Shown here: positions 45,172 to 53,889 of the stretch, piece by piece | Position numbering within the stretch: position 1 is the first letter of the stretch | Layout of the letters: each line of letters starts with the position of its first letter | Assembly: GCA_037892765.1 (NCBI GenBank) | Contig: JBBKBW010000016.1 | Direction: 5' to 3' (one strand) | DNA length: 57,296 nt | From: Clostridium_AQ sp900552125 | GTDB lineage: Bacteria > Bacillota_I > Bacilli_A > Erysipelotrichales > Erysipelotrichaceae | The notes under the pieces: generated by a model | Told to the model about the DNA's origin: nothing | What the model saw: the letters and a program-made list of their open reading frames with translations, nothing else | The model's database searches: none | Translations under genes and position numbers: made by a program

Positions 45172-45540
45172 ATGAAAAGAAAAATGATTACAATCTGTAA
45201 ATGGTTAAGTCTAGCATTATTTGTTATTGTAGCACTTATTGGAATTAAAGATATGCTAATGGATGTTCCATCTCTATTGCCGGTGTTTATCTTCTATGGC
45301 GCAATTCTGTTTATTATTCTAGGAATCTATAAATGGAAAAAAGAAGTTTTTAAATCTTATCTACAATCTATCGAGGAAGTAAAATTGAATTATTTTGTGA
45401 TTGGTTTATTAGGGCTTGCCTTAGCGATGTTATTCTATGATATCATTGTTATTGGAATTCATTACGGTATGAAAAGTTTAATTATCCTATGCTTCATACT
45501 GCCATACATCTATTTTTCTAAAAAGGAACAAACAGTATAA
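45172..45540 (+). CDS. Small four-helix membrane protein, second of a pair
   Basis: A 122-residue protein with about four transmembrane helices (two before and two after a short charged loop near residues 51-68). GGAGG precedes the ATG. It is cotranscribed with the 72-residue protein from promoter P3 and closed by a two-way terminator. No conserved catalytic residue is evident. It could be an accessory or immunity-like protein, but that is a guess from context. Confidence 0.75.
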   Translation: MKRKMITICKWLSLALFVIVALIGIKDMLMDVPSLLPVFIFYGAILFIILGIYKWKKEVFKSYLQSIEEVKLNYFVIGLLGLALAMLFYDIIVIGIHYGMKSLIILCFILPYIYFSKKEQTV

Positions 45541-45563
45541 AAACGAGCACTCGCTCGTTTTTT
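45538..45563. terminator. Two-way terminator between small membrane genes and ABC-2 operon
   Basis: AAACGAG (45541-45547) pairs with CTCGTTT (45554-45560), with an A-run and a T-run flanking. It ends both converging transcripts. Confidence 0.85.
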
Positions 45564-46308
45564 AGTCTTTCTCATATCCATTTTTCTTATAAAAGAAGGT
45601 AAATAATAAGATTGCAAGAATGATTTCCAAAGCCATAACAATCATACCGCTAAATTCTACATAAGGCGTTTGTTTGGATGCCATGTTTGATATCATTTCC
45701 ATAATTGCACCTGTAAATATAAAATGTGAAAAAGTCTTGAAGCTTTCAATGATAGTTGAAAACATTGGCACTAGCATTAATGTTAGGATGAATGGTGTCG
45801 TTACTGTTGATGTGCTGACTTGATCTTTCGCAAATATTCCTAATAGCATACCAAGAATACAGCTTGTCAGTGTTCCTAGTATCGTCATGACCATAAACCA
45901 GCCCCATTGAGTGAGTGTCAAAGTCATTCCACTGATTGGTACTAAAATGAAATTGATAACTGCTGTGAAGAAAAAGACCGGTAGAATACTTCCTATAAAG
46001 AATTCCAATGCATTGACAGATGATGTCATCAGAACTCTTAACGTTTTCTTTTCCTTTTCTTCTGCTAATAATAAACTACAGCAATAAATCCCATTTCCTC
46101 CTATATTGGTAACAAGCCCCATAGATAAAGCTTCAGCATTCAATACTGTATTAAAAGTGCCATCATTTGCTACATACTGATACAAGAATCGTAACATAAT
46201 GGTAAAACCAATCGCAAATATTGGCATAATGATACAGTTCTTTCTAAAAAATGCTCTTGTTTTCATTTCAATGATAGCTGCTATTTTGTTGATATGAATC
46301 GTTTTCAT
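45562..46308 (-). CDS. ABC-2 type exporter permease of the two-component operon
   Basis: A 248-residue membrane protein with about six helices, including the long segment A-E-E-K-E-K-K-T-L-R-V-L-M-T-S that marks ABC-2 permeases of the NatB/DrrB group. It overlaps the ATPase gene by 4 bases (ATGA), so the two are coupled. It is the last gene of the seven-gene operon that begins with the OmpR-type regulator. A sensor-linked exporter of peptides or lipophilic compounds is likely, but the substrate is unknown. Confidence 0.88.
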   Translation of the reverse strand: MKTIHINKIAAIIEMKTRAFFRKNCIIMPIFAIGFTIMLRFLYQYVANDGTFNTVLNAEALSMGLVTNIGGNGIYCCSLLLAEEKEKKTLRVLMTSSVNALEFFIGSILPVFFFTAVINFILVPISGMTLTLTQWGWFMVMTILGTLTSCILGMLLGIFAKDQVSTSTVTTPFILTLMLVPMFSTIIESFKTFSHFIFTGAIMEMISNMASKQTPYVEFSGMIVMALEIILAILLFTFFYKKNGYEKD

Positions 46309-47156
46309 GATAACTCCCTCCCTGTTACTTCTAAAAATACAGTTTCTAATGTAGGTTCACATGAATGAATCGTTTCTATTTCTTCTTGAACCAGCCACTT
46401 AGAAATCTGATTTGAATTTTCAGGATTTTGTTCCATAAGATAGCTATTTCCATCTCTAAGTCTTATTTTGAATTTTTTTTGCTGATTGTACTTCAAACAT
46501 AGTTCTTCCGGTGTTCCATATTCAACTATTGTTCCATTATTCAATAAAGCCACATAGTCACATAGTTTTGTGGCTTCTTCCATGTTATGCGTTGTTAAAA
46601 AGATAGCCATACCTTCTTCTTTCAACTGCTTTAATAGTTTATGAATTTCCATTGCCGTTGATGGATCTAGACCAGAAGTTGGTTCATCCAAAAATAATAC
46701 TCTTGGCTTATGCAGGATAGCTCTTGCCAAAATCAATCGTTGTGTCTGTCCCTTAGATAACTTAATAGCTAGTTTTTGACGATGTTCCCATAGATCAACT
46801 TTCTTTAAAATCTCTTCGACATTCACTTTTTTGACTCCTAGAATTTTCGCAAACATTTCCAGATTCTGATAGACACTGACATAATCATAAATTCCGCTTG
46901 TATCTGTTACAATTCCAATCTGTTCATATATCGTTTCATCTATTTGTTTGGAATTGATTCCTAAAATATAAGCTTCTCCAGATGTCTGATGTAATTGTCC
47001 TGTGATGATCTTAATAGTTGTTGTCTTTCCAGCGCCACTTGGGCCTAAAAAACCTAGAATTTCACCTTTATGCAGTTTAGCAGTGATATCCTTTAAGACT
47101 GGTGTCTGATTAAATTGTTTTGAAATATGATCTAAACGAATCACTTCTTTATCCAT
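46305..47156 (-). CDS. ABC exporter ATP-binding protein of the two-component operon
   Basis: A 283-residue ATPase: Walker A (GPSGAGKTT), signature L-S-K-G-Q-T-Q-R, Walker B (VLFLDEPTSGLDP), switch His in T-T-H-N. A C-terminal extension of about 70 residues is typical of drug or peptide exporters. ATG 47156 is chosen because GGGAGG lies about 9 bases before it. The 99-base gap to the LytTR gene holds no terminator. Confidence 0.93.
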   Translation of the reverse strand: MDKEVIRLDHISKQFNQTPVLKDITAKLHKGEILGFLGPSGAGKTTTIKIITGQLHQTSGEAYILGINSKQIDETIYEQIGIVTDTSGIYDYVSVYQNLEMFAKILGVKKVNVEEILKKVDLWEHRQKLAIKLSKGQTQRLILARAILHKPRVLFLDEPTSGLDPSTAMEIHKLLKQLKEEGMAIFLTTHNMEEATKLCDYVALLNNGTIVEYGTPEELCLKYNQQKKFKIRLRDGNSYLMEQNPENSNQISKWLVQEEIETIHSCEPTLETVFLEVTGRELS

Positions 47157-47255
47157 AGATAATTCCTCCCTTACAAAAGCAATATAACAGAATGGAAGAA
47201 GTTTGTGATTCATCTTTCCTAATCGGTATTTCTAACTTCCTAAAATGAAAAAGAA

Positions 47256-47993
47256 CTACTGATTCACACGTTTCAGAAGTTCTGATTTCATTCTTCTAGA
47301 TATAGCACATTCGCTATTTCCAATTCTTACAATATTTCTCTTAAGATCAATATGATCTATTTTATTTAACGCTATCAGATAAGAGCGATGGATCTTTAGA
47401 AAATTTTTTCCTAGCTCTCTTTCAATATCGCTTAAATTTCCGATAAACTCAATACGCTGATGCAGCCCATGTAAAATCACAAAATGAGGACGAGAAGATG
47501 TTTCAAAGAATAGAATATCATCAATAGGAATATGACGAATCATATCTCCGCTACGAAATGTATAGCATTCCACAGGATCTTTTCTTTCTTCCTGTAGTCG
47601 TAAAGTGATTGATTGTAGACACTCCGAAATACTGTCCTTAAGCTTATCTTCATCTTTCACAATATAGTCAAAGGCTTCTATATGATACTGAAATGTTTTA
47701 TAGGCCAAATCCTTAAAGCTCGTTATATAGACAATCGTCGCATTGGGATCCATGCTTCTGATTTCTTTTCCTAATAGAAATCCATCATACTCTGGATGTT
47801 TTAATTCCACATCCAAAAAATAAATATTGCGTCTATCCTTGCATGTACGAATTTTTTCCAATAATGCTACTGGACTGTCAAATGAACCATCTAGACAAAA
47901 ATCATAAGCATGAATCATGATTTCTTTTTCTATAAGTTCTTTGATTCTATTTAAAATTACAGCTTCATCATCACAAAGAAAGATTTTTATCAT
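47256..47993 (-). CDS. LytTR-family response regulator
   Basis: A 245-residue regulator. The N-terminal receiver domain has acidic residues near 8-9, the phospho-acceptor Asp in Y-F-L-D-V and Lys in the E-A-F-D-Y-I-V-K segment. The C-terminal LytTR DNA-binding domain has F-F-E-T-S-S-R-P-H and F-L-K-I-H-R-S-Y-L-I-A-L-N. Such regulators act with AgrC/ComD-type kinases, two of which are encoded directly upstream. Targets may include the adjacent exporter. Confidence 0.93.
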   Translation of the reverse strand: MIKIFLCDDEAVILNRIKELIEKEIMIHAYDFCLDGSFDSPVALLEKIRTCKDRRNIYFLDVELKHPEYDGFLLGKEIRSMDPNATIVYITSFKDLAYKTFQYHIEAFDYIVKDEDKLKDSISECLQSITLRLQEERKDPVECYTFRSGDMIRHIPIDDILFFETSSRPHFVILHGLHQRIEFIGNLSDIERELGKNFLKIHRSYLIALNKIDHIDLKRNIVRIGNSECAISRRMKSELLKRVNQ

Positions 47994-48008
47994 TTGTCTT
48001 ACTCCTTT

Positions 48009-49355
48009 TTATTTCTCTAGAATCGTTATTTCTTGAGTAAACTTATTATTTTCACACAGGACATTGTGTATGATATTTGGATATTTCATAATCATATTTT
48101 CCAGACTTGATAGTCCCATTCCCCTTGTACTTCCTTTCGTTGAATATCCTAGTTTACTGATTTCATGAATATTAATGTGTTTGTGAATCGTATTTTCAAC
48201 ACGCAAGTATAGACTAGATTCCTGCTGAAGCATAATAATAACAATCTCTCCATGATATGCCTCAACTTCCTCAATACTATTATCTAATAGTATTCCTAGA
48301 ATACGTGTAAAATCCATGATATTCATATTGATAGATTTTATTTCATATAATACTTCTAGTTTAACCGGTATTTTCTTTTTTTGCATAATCGTGAGTTTTT
48401 CCATAAGCAAAGATTTGATTTCACTTATCTTAATATTTGATAACTGTGTAACAAGATTCATTTTTTCACCAATTGAATCATCAAAATCATTCATCATTTG
48501 GGATAGCTGTTGTTCGATTTCCTGCACATTTCCTTCTTTGCTTTGCAAGTACAACGAAACCATCATGTTGTGATAATCATGTTTAAACTCTCTCATGTTC
48601 TGCTGAATAGATTCCAATGATTGAATATAAAGATTTTGTTGCTGTAGCATCATGCTAAGATATTTCTGCTGTTCTTTTGCTTGAACACTTTGAATAATGA
48701 AATAGAATATAGCAAGGAAAAATATGACAACAAATGTCAGTATAAATTGTTCTATTGCCATGAATCCTGGCTCTTCTCTTTGAATGATTATCTGCATTGC
48801 TGGAAAAATCATCAAAAATCCAATAGATAATCCGATAATTTTAGGATACGATATAGGATGTTCCTCTAGCATATTTACATATGTATATATATGACTTCGT
48901 TTGATTAGATAATCAATGATCATGTATGTTAAAAATAAATTCACATAGCAAAGTAGGTAATAAAGTATATGCTGATTATTGGACAACAAATAAGTAATGT
49001 TGTTAAACGTATAGATAATCAACTGATATAAGGACCATAAAAGTGAAAAAAGAAATATGGATAGCTTTAGATTTCTATCAAGTAGTAAATAAATCATGAG
49101 CTCAAAGACCACGATATTGGATACATTCGCAAAGAAATAATAAATAGCACTACTACTATTCAAAAAGGAATTTAGAGAAGGAAAAAGCATCTGCAGTATA
49201 CCAAATAGAGGTTCATAGACTATACAGGACAATAGTGTTATTCCGACTGCTTTCAAATAATTGACCTGCATATATCTTATTTTTTGATAAAGGATTAAAA
49301 TCAGTAATGCTAAGAGAAAATTTAAAATCAAGTTTTCCAAAACAGTTGCTAACAT
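48009..49355 (-). CDS. AgrC-like sensor histidine kinase, second copy
   Basis: A 448-residue membrane kinase with about six to seven N-terminal helices (residues 1-220), a phospho-acceptor region F-K-H-D-Y-H-N-M-M, and a GHKL ATPase end (L-L-D-N-S-I-E-E-V, G-R-G-M-G-L-type G-M-G-L-S-S-L). It is a clear paralog of the upstream kinase, with the same architecture and H-D-Y phospho-site. Its start overlaps the stop of that kinase by 7 bases. No AgrD/AgrB-like signal genes are nearby. Confidence 0.92.
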   Translation of the reverse strand: MLATVLENLILNFLLALLILILYQKIRYMQVNYLKAVGITLLSCIVYEPLFGILQMLFPSLNSFLNSSSAIYYFFANVSNIVVFELMIYLLLDRNLKLSIFLFSLLWSLYQLIIYTFNNITYLLSNNQHILYYLLCYVNLFLTYMIIDYLIKRSHIYTYVNMLEEHPISYPKIIGLSIGFLMIFPAMQIIIQREEPGFMAIEQFILTFVVIFFLAIFYFIIQSVQAKEQQKYLSMMLQQQNLYIQSLESIQQNMREFKHDYHNMMVSLYLQSKEGNVQEIEQQLSQMMNDFDDSIGEKMNLVTQLSNIKISEIKSLLMEKLTIMQKKKIPVKLEVLYEIKSINMNIMDFTRILGILLDNSIEEVEAYHGEIVIIMLQQESSLYLRVENTIHKHINIHEISKLGYSTKGSTRGMGLSSLENMIMKYPNIIHNVLCENNKFTQEITILEK

Positions 49356-50683
49356 ATTGTTATCTCCTGAATGAACTCATTATTTTCCAGCCTTGTTTCC
49401 ATTGTCACATTTTCATTCTGATGTATGATTTCTTGAAGTATGCTTAATCCCATACCACGATTATTTCCTTTTGTAGAATATCCCTCTTGAAATATTTTCT
49501 CGCAGTCAATTTCTCTATGAAGCGTATTGCTGATTGTCATTGTTAGCTGACAATTAGATGCGGCAAGCAAAACAAGATGAATTTTACCATTATTTTCTTT
49601 CACTTCTTCCATGGCATTGTCAACAAGTATTCCCAGACAGCGTATGAAATCAACTACAGGTATATTCATTTTAGAAAATGGATATAATACTTCCAGCTTT
49701 ACTGAAATATCAGATTTCTGCATTTCTGTCATCTTCTTCATCAGCAAACTTTTCACTTCTGGAATTTGAATATTAGCTAACTGATTTGTTATGTTCATTT
49801 TCTTTCCGATGTGTTCATCAAAATCATTGATCATGGTTTTTAATGATCTCTCTACATTTTCTATATCTCCTCGTTGACTTGACAAATATAATGATGACAT
49901 CTGATTCTGATAATCATGTCGAAAAATACGCATTTGTTTTTGAATATCCTCCAATTCATTGATATACATATTTTGCTGATCAACAATCATGTTTTTCAAT
50001 TCTTCACTTTCTTTTTGAAGCTGTTGAAGTCGTACTCTTCTTGTAAATGAAATAACACCTACATACATAAAAATATACGTTAAAATATTAATGCCTACTG
50101 TATTGAGTTCAATAATTTGTGAAATCTCCATTCCGCATATCAAAAAGAAAACGGTTGCTTCAAAACATATCATTTTCCATGTTTTCTTATATTTTTTAAG
50201 AATGTTTTGCATCACATTCTCTAATTCAAACCTTTTATAAATCCAAAGCATTAAATAATAATAGACAATGAAGCCTATTGCGTTTGATAAAGTATTGCCA
50301 ATGCTTAAGATTGATGCAGAAACATTAAAAATAACGCAAACATATTGCCAGAGTGATATCAATATCATTGCAATAGGAAATGTTATCATAAGAAAGAAAA
50401 GATATAGGATCGTAACTCTCATAATAATTTCTTTTATATTTCTTCTTTCAAGGACAATGATTGCACAACAATTAAGTGTTATACTGATAATCGTACTAAA
50501 AGAAAGAGGTCCTAGATGATAACGATAATAAATAGGATATAAAACAAATGAATTTAAACAGCTTGCAGTCAAGCCAAGCATAAGGAGTAATAGATTTGAT
50601 TTCTTATTTTTGATTATCTTATAATAAGCGTCAAAAAAACAAAACTCAGAAAACATATTTAATAGTGTCATTTGCAGCATCAT
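49349..50683 (-). CDS. AgrC-like sensor histidine kinase, first copy
   Basis: A 444-residue kinase with several N-terminal membrane helices (to about residue 215), coiled-coil linker, phospho-site F-R-H-D-Y-Q-N-Q-M and GHKL ATPase region with D-N-A-M-E-E-V and G-N-N-R-G-M-G-L-S. ATG 50683 is chosen; a GTG two codons earlier is too close to AAGGT. Two tandem kinases feeding one LytTR regulator suggests recognition of two ligands or a heterodimer. It starts 34 bases after the upstream kinase gene. Confidence 0.92.
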   Translation of the reverse strand: MMLQMTLLNMFSEFCFFDAYYKIIKNKKSNLLLLMLGLTASCLNSFVLYPIYYRYHLGPLSFSTIISITLNCCAIIVLERRNIKEIIMRVTILYLFFLMITFPIAMILISLWQYVCVIFNVSASILSIGNTLSNAIGFIVYYYLMLWIYKRFELENVMQNILKKYKKTWKMICFEATVFFLICGMEISQIIELNTVGINILTYIFMYVGVISFTRRVRLQQLQKESEELKNMIVDQQNMYINELEDIQKQMRIFRHDYQNQMSSLYLSSQRGDIENVERSLKTMINDFDEHIGKKMNITNQLANIQIPEVKSLLMKKMTEMQKSDISVKLEVLYPFSKMNIPVVDFIRCLGILVDNAMEEVKENNGKIHLVLLAASNCQLTMTISNTLHREIDCEKIFQEGYSTKGNNRGMGLSILQEIIHQNENVTMETRLENNEFIQEITIC

Positions 50684-50717
50684 CTTCACCTTAACCTTCT
50701 AAAATAAATTAATGTTT

Positions 50718-51737
50718 TTATCTGTTTGGCAGAAATACAGAAAAAGTAGATCCAACATTTTCTTTTGAGGTAACTTTGATATATCCTCCCTGTGCGGATA
50801 TAATCTCACGACTTAGATATAACCCTATACCAACACCCTCAATTTTATGAACTTTACCTTCTCGATAAAAACGTTTAAAGATATCATTGATGTGTTCCTG
50901 TTTGATTCCTATACCATTATCTTTGATATCGATACGGGTATATATTTCCCATGGGTCTATGCTGATAGAAATATTTCCGCCTGGGTTTGTATACTTCACT
51001 GCATTATCAATAATGTTAAATAATGCCTCTGTAGTCCATTTGCTATCATGTGGTAAGATGATATTATCATCACACTGAATATCAATATGGATATTCTTTT
51101 TTTGTGCTGATGCTTCAGCCTGAGAAACTGCCTGAATGATTGTATCAGCTATTCTCGTTGGCTGTATATCAATTGAAATCATGCTGCTTTCAAGTCGAGC
51201 CATCTTCTGTAGAGATTCAATTAAGAATTCAAGTTTTGATACCTGATTTTGTATGACATTTAAAAACTGTTTTGTTTCATCTTCACTCAGATCATTATCC
51301 TCGACCATGGAACTATACATTGTAATATTCGCAATAGGAGTTTTTAGCTGATGAGCAATGTCCGATACCATTTTTTGTATTTCCTGTTTCTGATGTTCAT
51401 TACTTGACATATTGGCATAGACGACATCGGATAATTTATCTAATTTCATATCAATCTTACTTGTAAGAGTATCTTCCTCTACATCTGTTTCCGGTATCTT
51501 TCCATCTATGAGTAAATCTATATGGTGACTTATTTTATCAGAATAAGAAACAAACATCTTTCTAAATACATAATAAAGAACAAGAATAATTAAAAATGTA
51601 AATATAATCATTATATATCCTAATAATCTTAAATCAGCAACAGAATTAGCTTGACTGAAAAAATACAAAAAAGTTAATAAGAAAATAACAGTAATAATGA
51701 TAATGAGAACCTCAAGGGATACCTTTTTCTTAGGCAT
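50718..51737 (-). CDS. Sensor histidine kinase (VncS/ArlS-like)
   Basis: A 339-residue kinase with two N-terminal helices and almost no extracytoplasmic loop, typical of kinases that sense through an ABC partner or within the membrane. H-box D-I-A-H-Q-L-K-T-P-I, N-box, G1 (D-N-G-I-G-I) and G2 (G-V-G-I-G-L-Y-L) are intact. ATG 51737 lies 7 bases after AGGTG and overlaps the regulator gene by 8 bases, so the pair is coupled. Confidence 0.92.
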   Translation of the reverse strand: MPKKKVSLEVLIIIITVIFLLTFLYFFSQANSVADLRLLGYIMIIFTFLIILVLYYVFRKMFVSYSDKISHHIDLLIDGKIPETDVEEDTLTSKIDMKLDKLSDVVYANMSSNEHQKQEIQKMVSDIAHQLKTPIANITMYSSMVEDNDLSEDETKQFLNVIQNQVSKLEFLIESLQKMARLESSMISIDIQPTRIADTIIQAVSQAEASAQKKNIHIDIQCDDNIILPHDSKWTTEALFNIIDNAVKYTNPGGNISISIDPWEIYTRIDIKDNGIGIKQEHINDIFKRFYREGKVHKIEGVGIGLYLSREIISAQGGYIKVTSKENVGSTFSVFLPNR

Positions 51738-52413
51738 TATTATCACCTATCCACTGATATCCCATTCCATAAATGGTTTTGATATATGTATATTGATCAT
51801 CTGCAATCTTATTTTTTAGACGGCTGATATTGATCGTAAGTGTATGCTCATCCACAAAGTTGCCTTCGCTATCCCATAATTTCTCCAACAGCAAAGATCG
51901 TGTTAAAGCAATGTTAGGATTCTTTACAAAAGTATAAAGCAATTTGTATTCAGTAGGAGTAAGATGTATTATCTCCTCATTTTTCTTTACTGTATGCGTA
52001 TCAAAATCAATGCGTAGATTTCCACAAGAATAAACAGTAGTCTTTGCAGAACCATCACTGCGTCTTAATACAGCATTGATTCGCTGCATCGCAATTTTAG
52101 GATTAAATGGTTTCGTAATATAATCATCTGCTCCTAATTCAAAGCCCTTAATGACTTCATCATCTAATTCATGAGCCGTAAGGAATATCAAAGGTTTTTG
52201 ATTATATTCCCTAATCTTTTTAGCAAAATCAAAACCGTTCCCGTCAGGTAAATTAACATCTAGCAGTATTAAGTCTATTTCCTGATTCTTTACATATGGT
52301 TCTGCAGATGTTAGATCCATCACAGAGATTGGTTCATGTCCAGCTTTTTGGATATTGAAACACATCCCTGCATTAAGCATTTCATCATCTTCGATAACTA
52401 ACACTCTTTTCAC
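51730..52413 (-). CDS. OmpR-family response regulator (VncR-like)
   Basis: A 227-residue regulator. Receiver domain with E-D-D at 8-10, phospho-acceptor Asp in L-I-L-L-D-V-N-L-P-D-G (about 53) and T/K switch residues (T-A-H, K-P-F). Winged-helix DNA-binding domain with L-T-P-T-E-Y-K-L-L and T-L-T-I-N-I-S-R-L-K. It leads the seven-gene operon. It is a good candidate, with the LytTR regulator, to bind the shared boxes upstream of the VTT, exporter and small membrane genes. Confidence 0.94.
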   Translation of the reverse strand: MKRVLVIEDDEMLNAGMCFNIQKAGHEPISVMDLTSAEPYVKNQEIDLILLDVNLPDGNGFDFAKKIREYNQKPLIFLTAHELDDEVIKGFELGADDYITKPFNPKIAMQRINAVLRRSDGSAKTTVYSCGNLRIDFDTHTVKKNEEIIHLTPTEYKLLYTFVKNPNIALTRSLLLEKLWDSEGNFVDEHTLTINISRLKNKIADDQYTYIKTIYGMGYQWIGDNNA

Positions 52414-52430
52414 AAAAACACCCCTTTTGA

Positions 52431-52480
52431 ATAATTAATCTCACGTAGTTAATTATATCAATATTTTAATTAGTGGTAAA
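52431..52480 (-). promoter_or_regulatory. Promoter of the two-component/exporter operon
   Basis: On the minus strand TTTACC (52475-52480), 17-base spacer, TATAAT (52452-52457). ATAATTAA and TTAATTAT (52431-52438, 52449-52456) form an 8-bp inverted repeat spanning the start-site region. The shared box A/box B arrangement is not present here. Confidence 0.6.
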
Positions 52481-52589
52481 AACATTTTTTACATATTGAT
52501 CCCTAATTTACGATCTATTAAAAAGAAAAAACTGACATCATCTGAATGCCAGTTGTCTCATAGTTGTCTCATATATTATTATGTTTTTA

Positions 52590-53174
52590 TTAGAACAATG
52601 ATGTAATCCAAGTAATTACAGTAGTCATACCCATACTATAGACAAGAATTGACCAAGGTTTCAAAGTAAGGATGATTGTTACGAATTTTTTTAGAGACAT
52701 AGGAGTCAATCCTGCTAGGAAACATAATAAATCATCTGGTGCACATGGTGCAAACATTGCTATTGCAAACAATTTGTCAAATTTCTTCCCTTTTTCAATC
52801 CATGAAATATATTTATCATAATTTTTTTGAGAAACAATTTTTAATACAAATTCTTTTCCATATTGTCTTGCTAATAAGAAGTTAATAGTTGATCCAATAC
52901 TGATACTTATGTAATTATAGATAAAACCATAAACAGGTCCAAATACCACAACACCAATAACACAGCCAAATCCGCCTGGAATGATTGGAACAACACACTG
53001 AATAATTTGAAACAAGATAAATCCTAGAGGAGCAAAAACTCCTAAGCTGTTAAGAAATGCTTTTAATGACTCTGGTGAAGCAAATATTCCTTGCTGAAAT
53101 CCAAAAATTACAAATAATAAACAAATTAGAACTCCAAATACTGTAACATAATTTTTATTAAGTGATAGTGTCAT
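52590..53174 (-). CDS. VTT-domain (TVP38/TMEM64, DedA-like) membrane protein 2
   Basis: A 194-residue paralog of the VTT protein at 38029, equal in length and sharing I-P-G-G-F-G-C-V-I-G-V, F-G-P-V-Y-G-F-I-Y-N-Y-I and P-C-A-P-D-D-L-L-C-F-L-A-G-L-T-P-M-S. Superfamily members act on lipid transport across the membrane. AGGAGG precedes the ATG. It has its own shared-box promoter (53277-53347), so both VTT genes appear to be coregulated although 14 kb apart. Confidence 0.9.
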   Translation of the reverse strand: MTLSLNKNYVTVFGVLICLLFVIFGFQQGIFASPESLKAFLNSLGVFAPLGFILFQIIQCVVPIIPGGFGCVIGVVVFGPVYGFIYNYISISIGSTINFLLARQYGKEFVLKIVSQKNYDKYISWIEKGKKFDKLFAIAMFAPCAPDDLLCFLAGLTPMSLKKFVTIILTLKPWSILVYSMGMTTVITWITSLF

Positions 53175-53276
53175 GATACTTACCTCCTTCTATGAGTAAT
53201 TCTATCGAATCTTTCTTATTTTTTATAAAATTAAATCTTATCTTTTTCTTATCTTTAACACCCTTTATCTTTTACA

Positions 53277-53347
53277 CTTATATATTACCATGTAGATGTC
53301 TCAATAATATTACAGTTCAAAACATAAAGATATCAATTTTGTAACAA
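53277..53347 (-). promoter_or_regulatory. Shared-box promoter P4 (VTT gene 2)
   Basis: On the minus strand: box A TTGTTACAAAATTG (53334-53347), 19 bases, box B variant TGTAATATT (53306-53314), 21 bases, TATATAAG (53277-53284) followed by TGTAAAAG. The leader to the ATG is about 95 bases. Confidence 0.7.
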
Positions 53348-53383
53348 TTCATAATGTCAGTATATAATATTAATTAGAATCCT

Positions 53384-53551
53384 CTAAATCTGTCTTTTTT
53401 TAACACTGTAATAAATCACAGGAACTGTGAACACTGTCAAATAAATAACATAACCTAATGTATCTTTCAAAACTGATAGCAACTCATTTCCACAACTTAA
53501 TAATGCAGCGATAACGAGTACAACGGCGAATAATTCTTTAACCTTTTCCAT
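53384..53551 (-). CDS. Small membrane protein upstream of VTT gene 2
   Basis: A 55-residue protein with two hydrophobic segments separated by a short loop (about 6-21 and 30-48). GGAGG lies about 9 bases before ATG 53551. Like the 68-residue protein at 38634 it precedes a VTT gene in the same direction. Here a second promoter (P4) stands between them, and P5 drives this gene. Function unknown. Confidence 0.7.
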   Translation of the reverse strand: MEKVKELFAVVLVIAALLSCGNELLSVLKDTLGYVIYLTVFTVPVIYYSVKKRQI

Positions 53552-53581
53552 AAGTATGGCCTCCATTTATTTTTCTTTACA

Positions 53582-53652
53582 CTTATATAATAATGTGTAA
53601 TCATCTCATCATTATCTCAATCTCAAAAATAAAAGTATCAGTTTTGAGATAT
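53582..53652 (-). promoter_or_regulatory. Shared-box promoter P5 (small membrane protein)
   Basis: On the minus strand: box A ATATCTCAAAACTG (53639-53652), 19 bases, box B TGAGATAAT (53611-53619), 21 bases, TATATAAG (53582-53589) followed by TGTAAAG. ATCTCAAAA and TTTTGAGAT also form a 9-bp inverted repeat. Box A matches P3 at 13 of 14 positions. Confidence 0.75.
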
Positions 53653-53889
53653 TTTATCTCTTTATCAATAAATAAAAAATTAAGATGGTCAACGTTATGA
53701 CGCTTGTGAGGATAGAAGCAAATAATAATATATATAATTAATACTAAATAAATCTTATATTTTTAAATTATTTTACCCGTCATTGGAAGAATTAAGTCTG
53801 AACTTATATGAACCTTTTTCTGCTTTTTCATGTTGCTTTCATTTGCGAGTAACCTTTATAATTGTAAAATAGAAAAGGAGGAAGATTCG

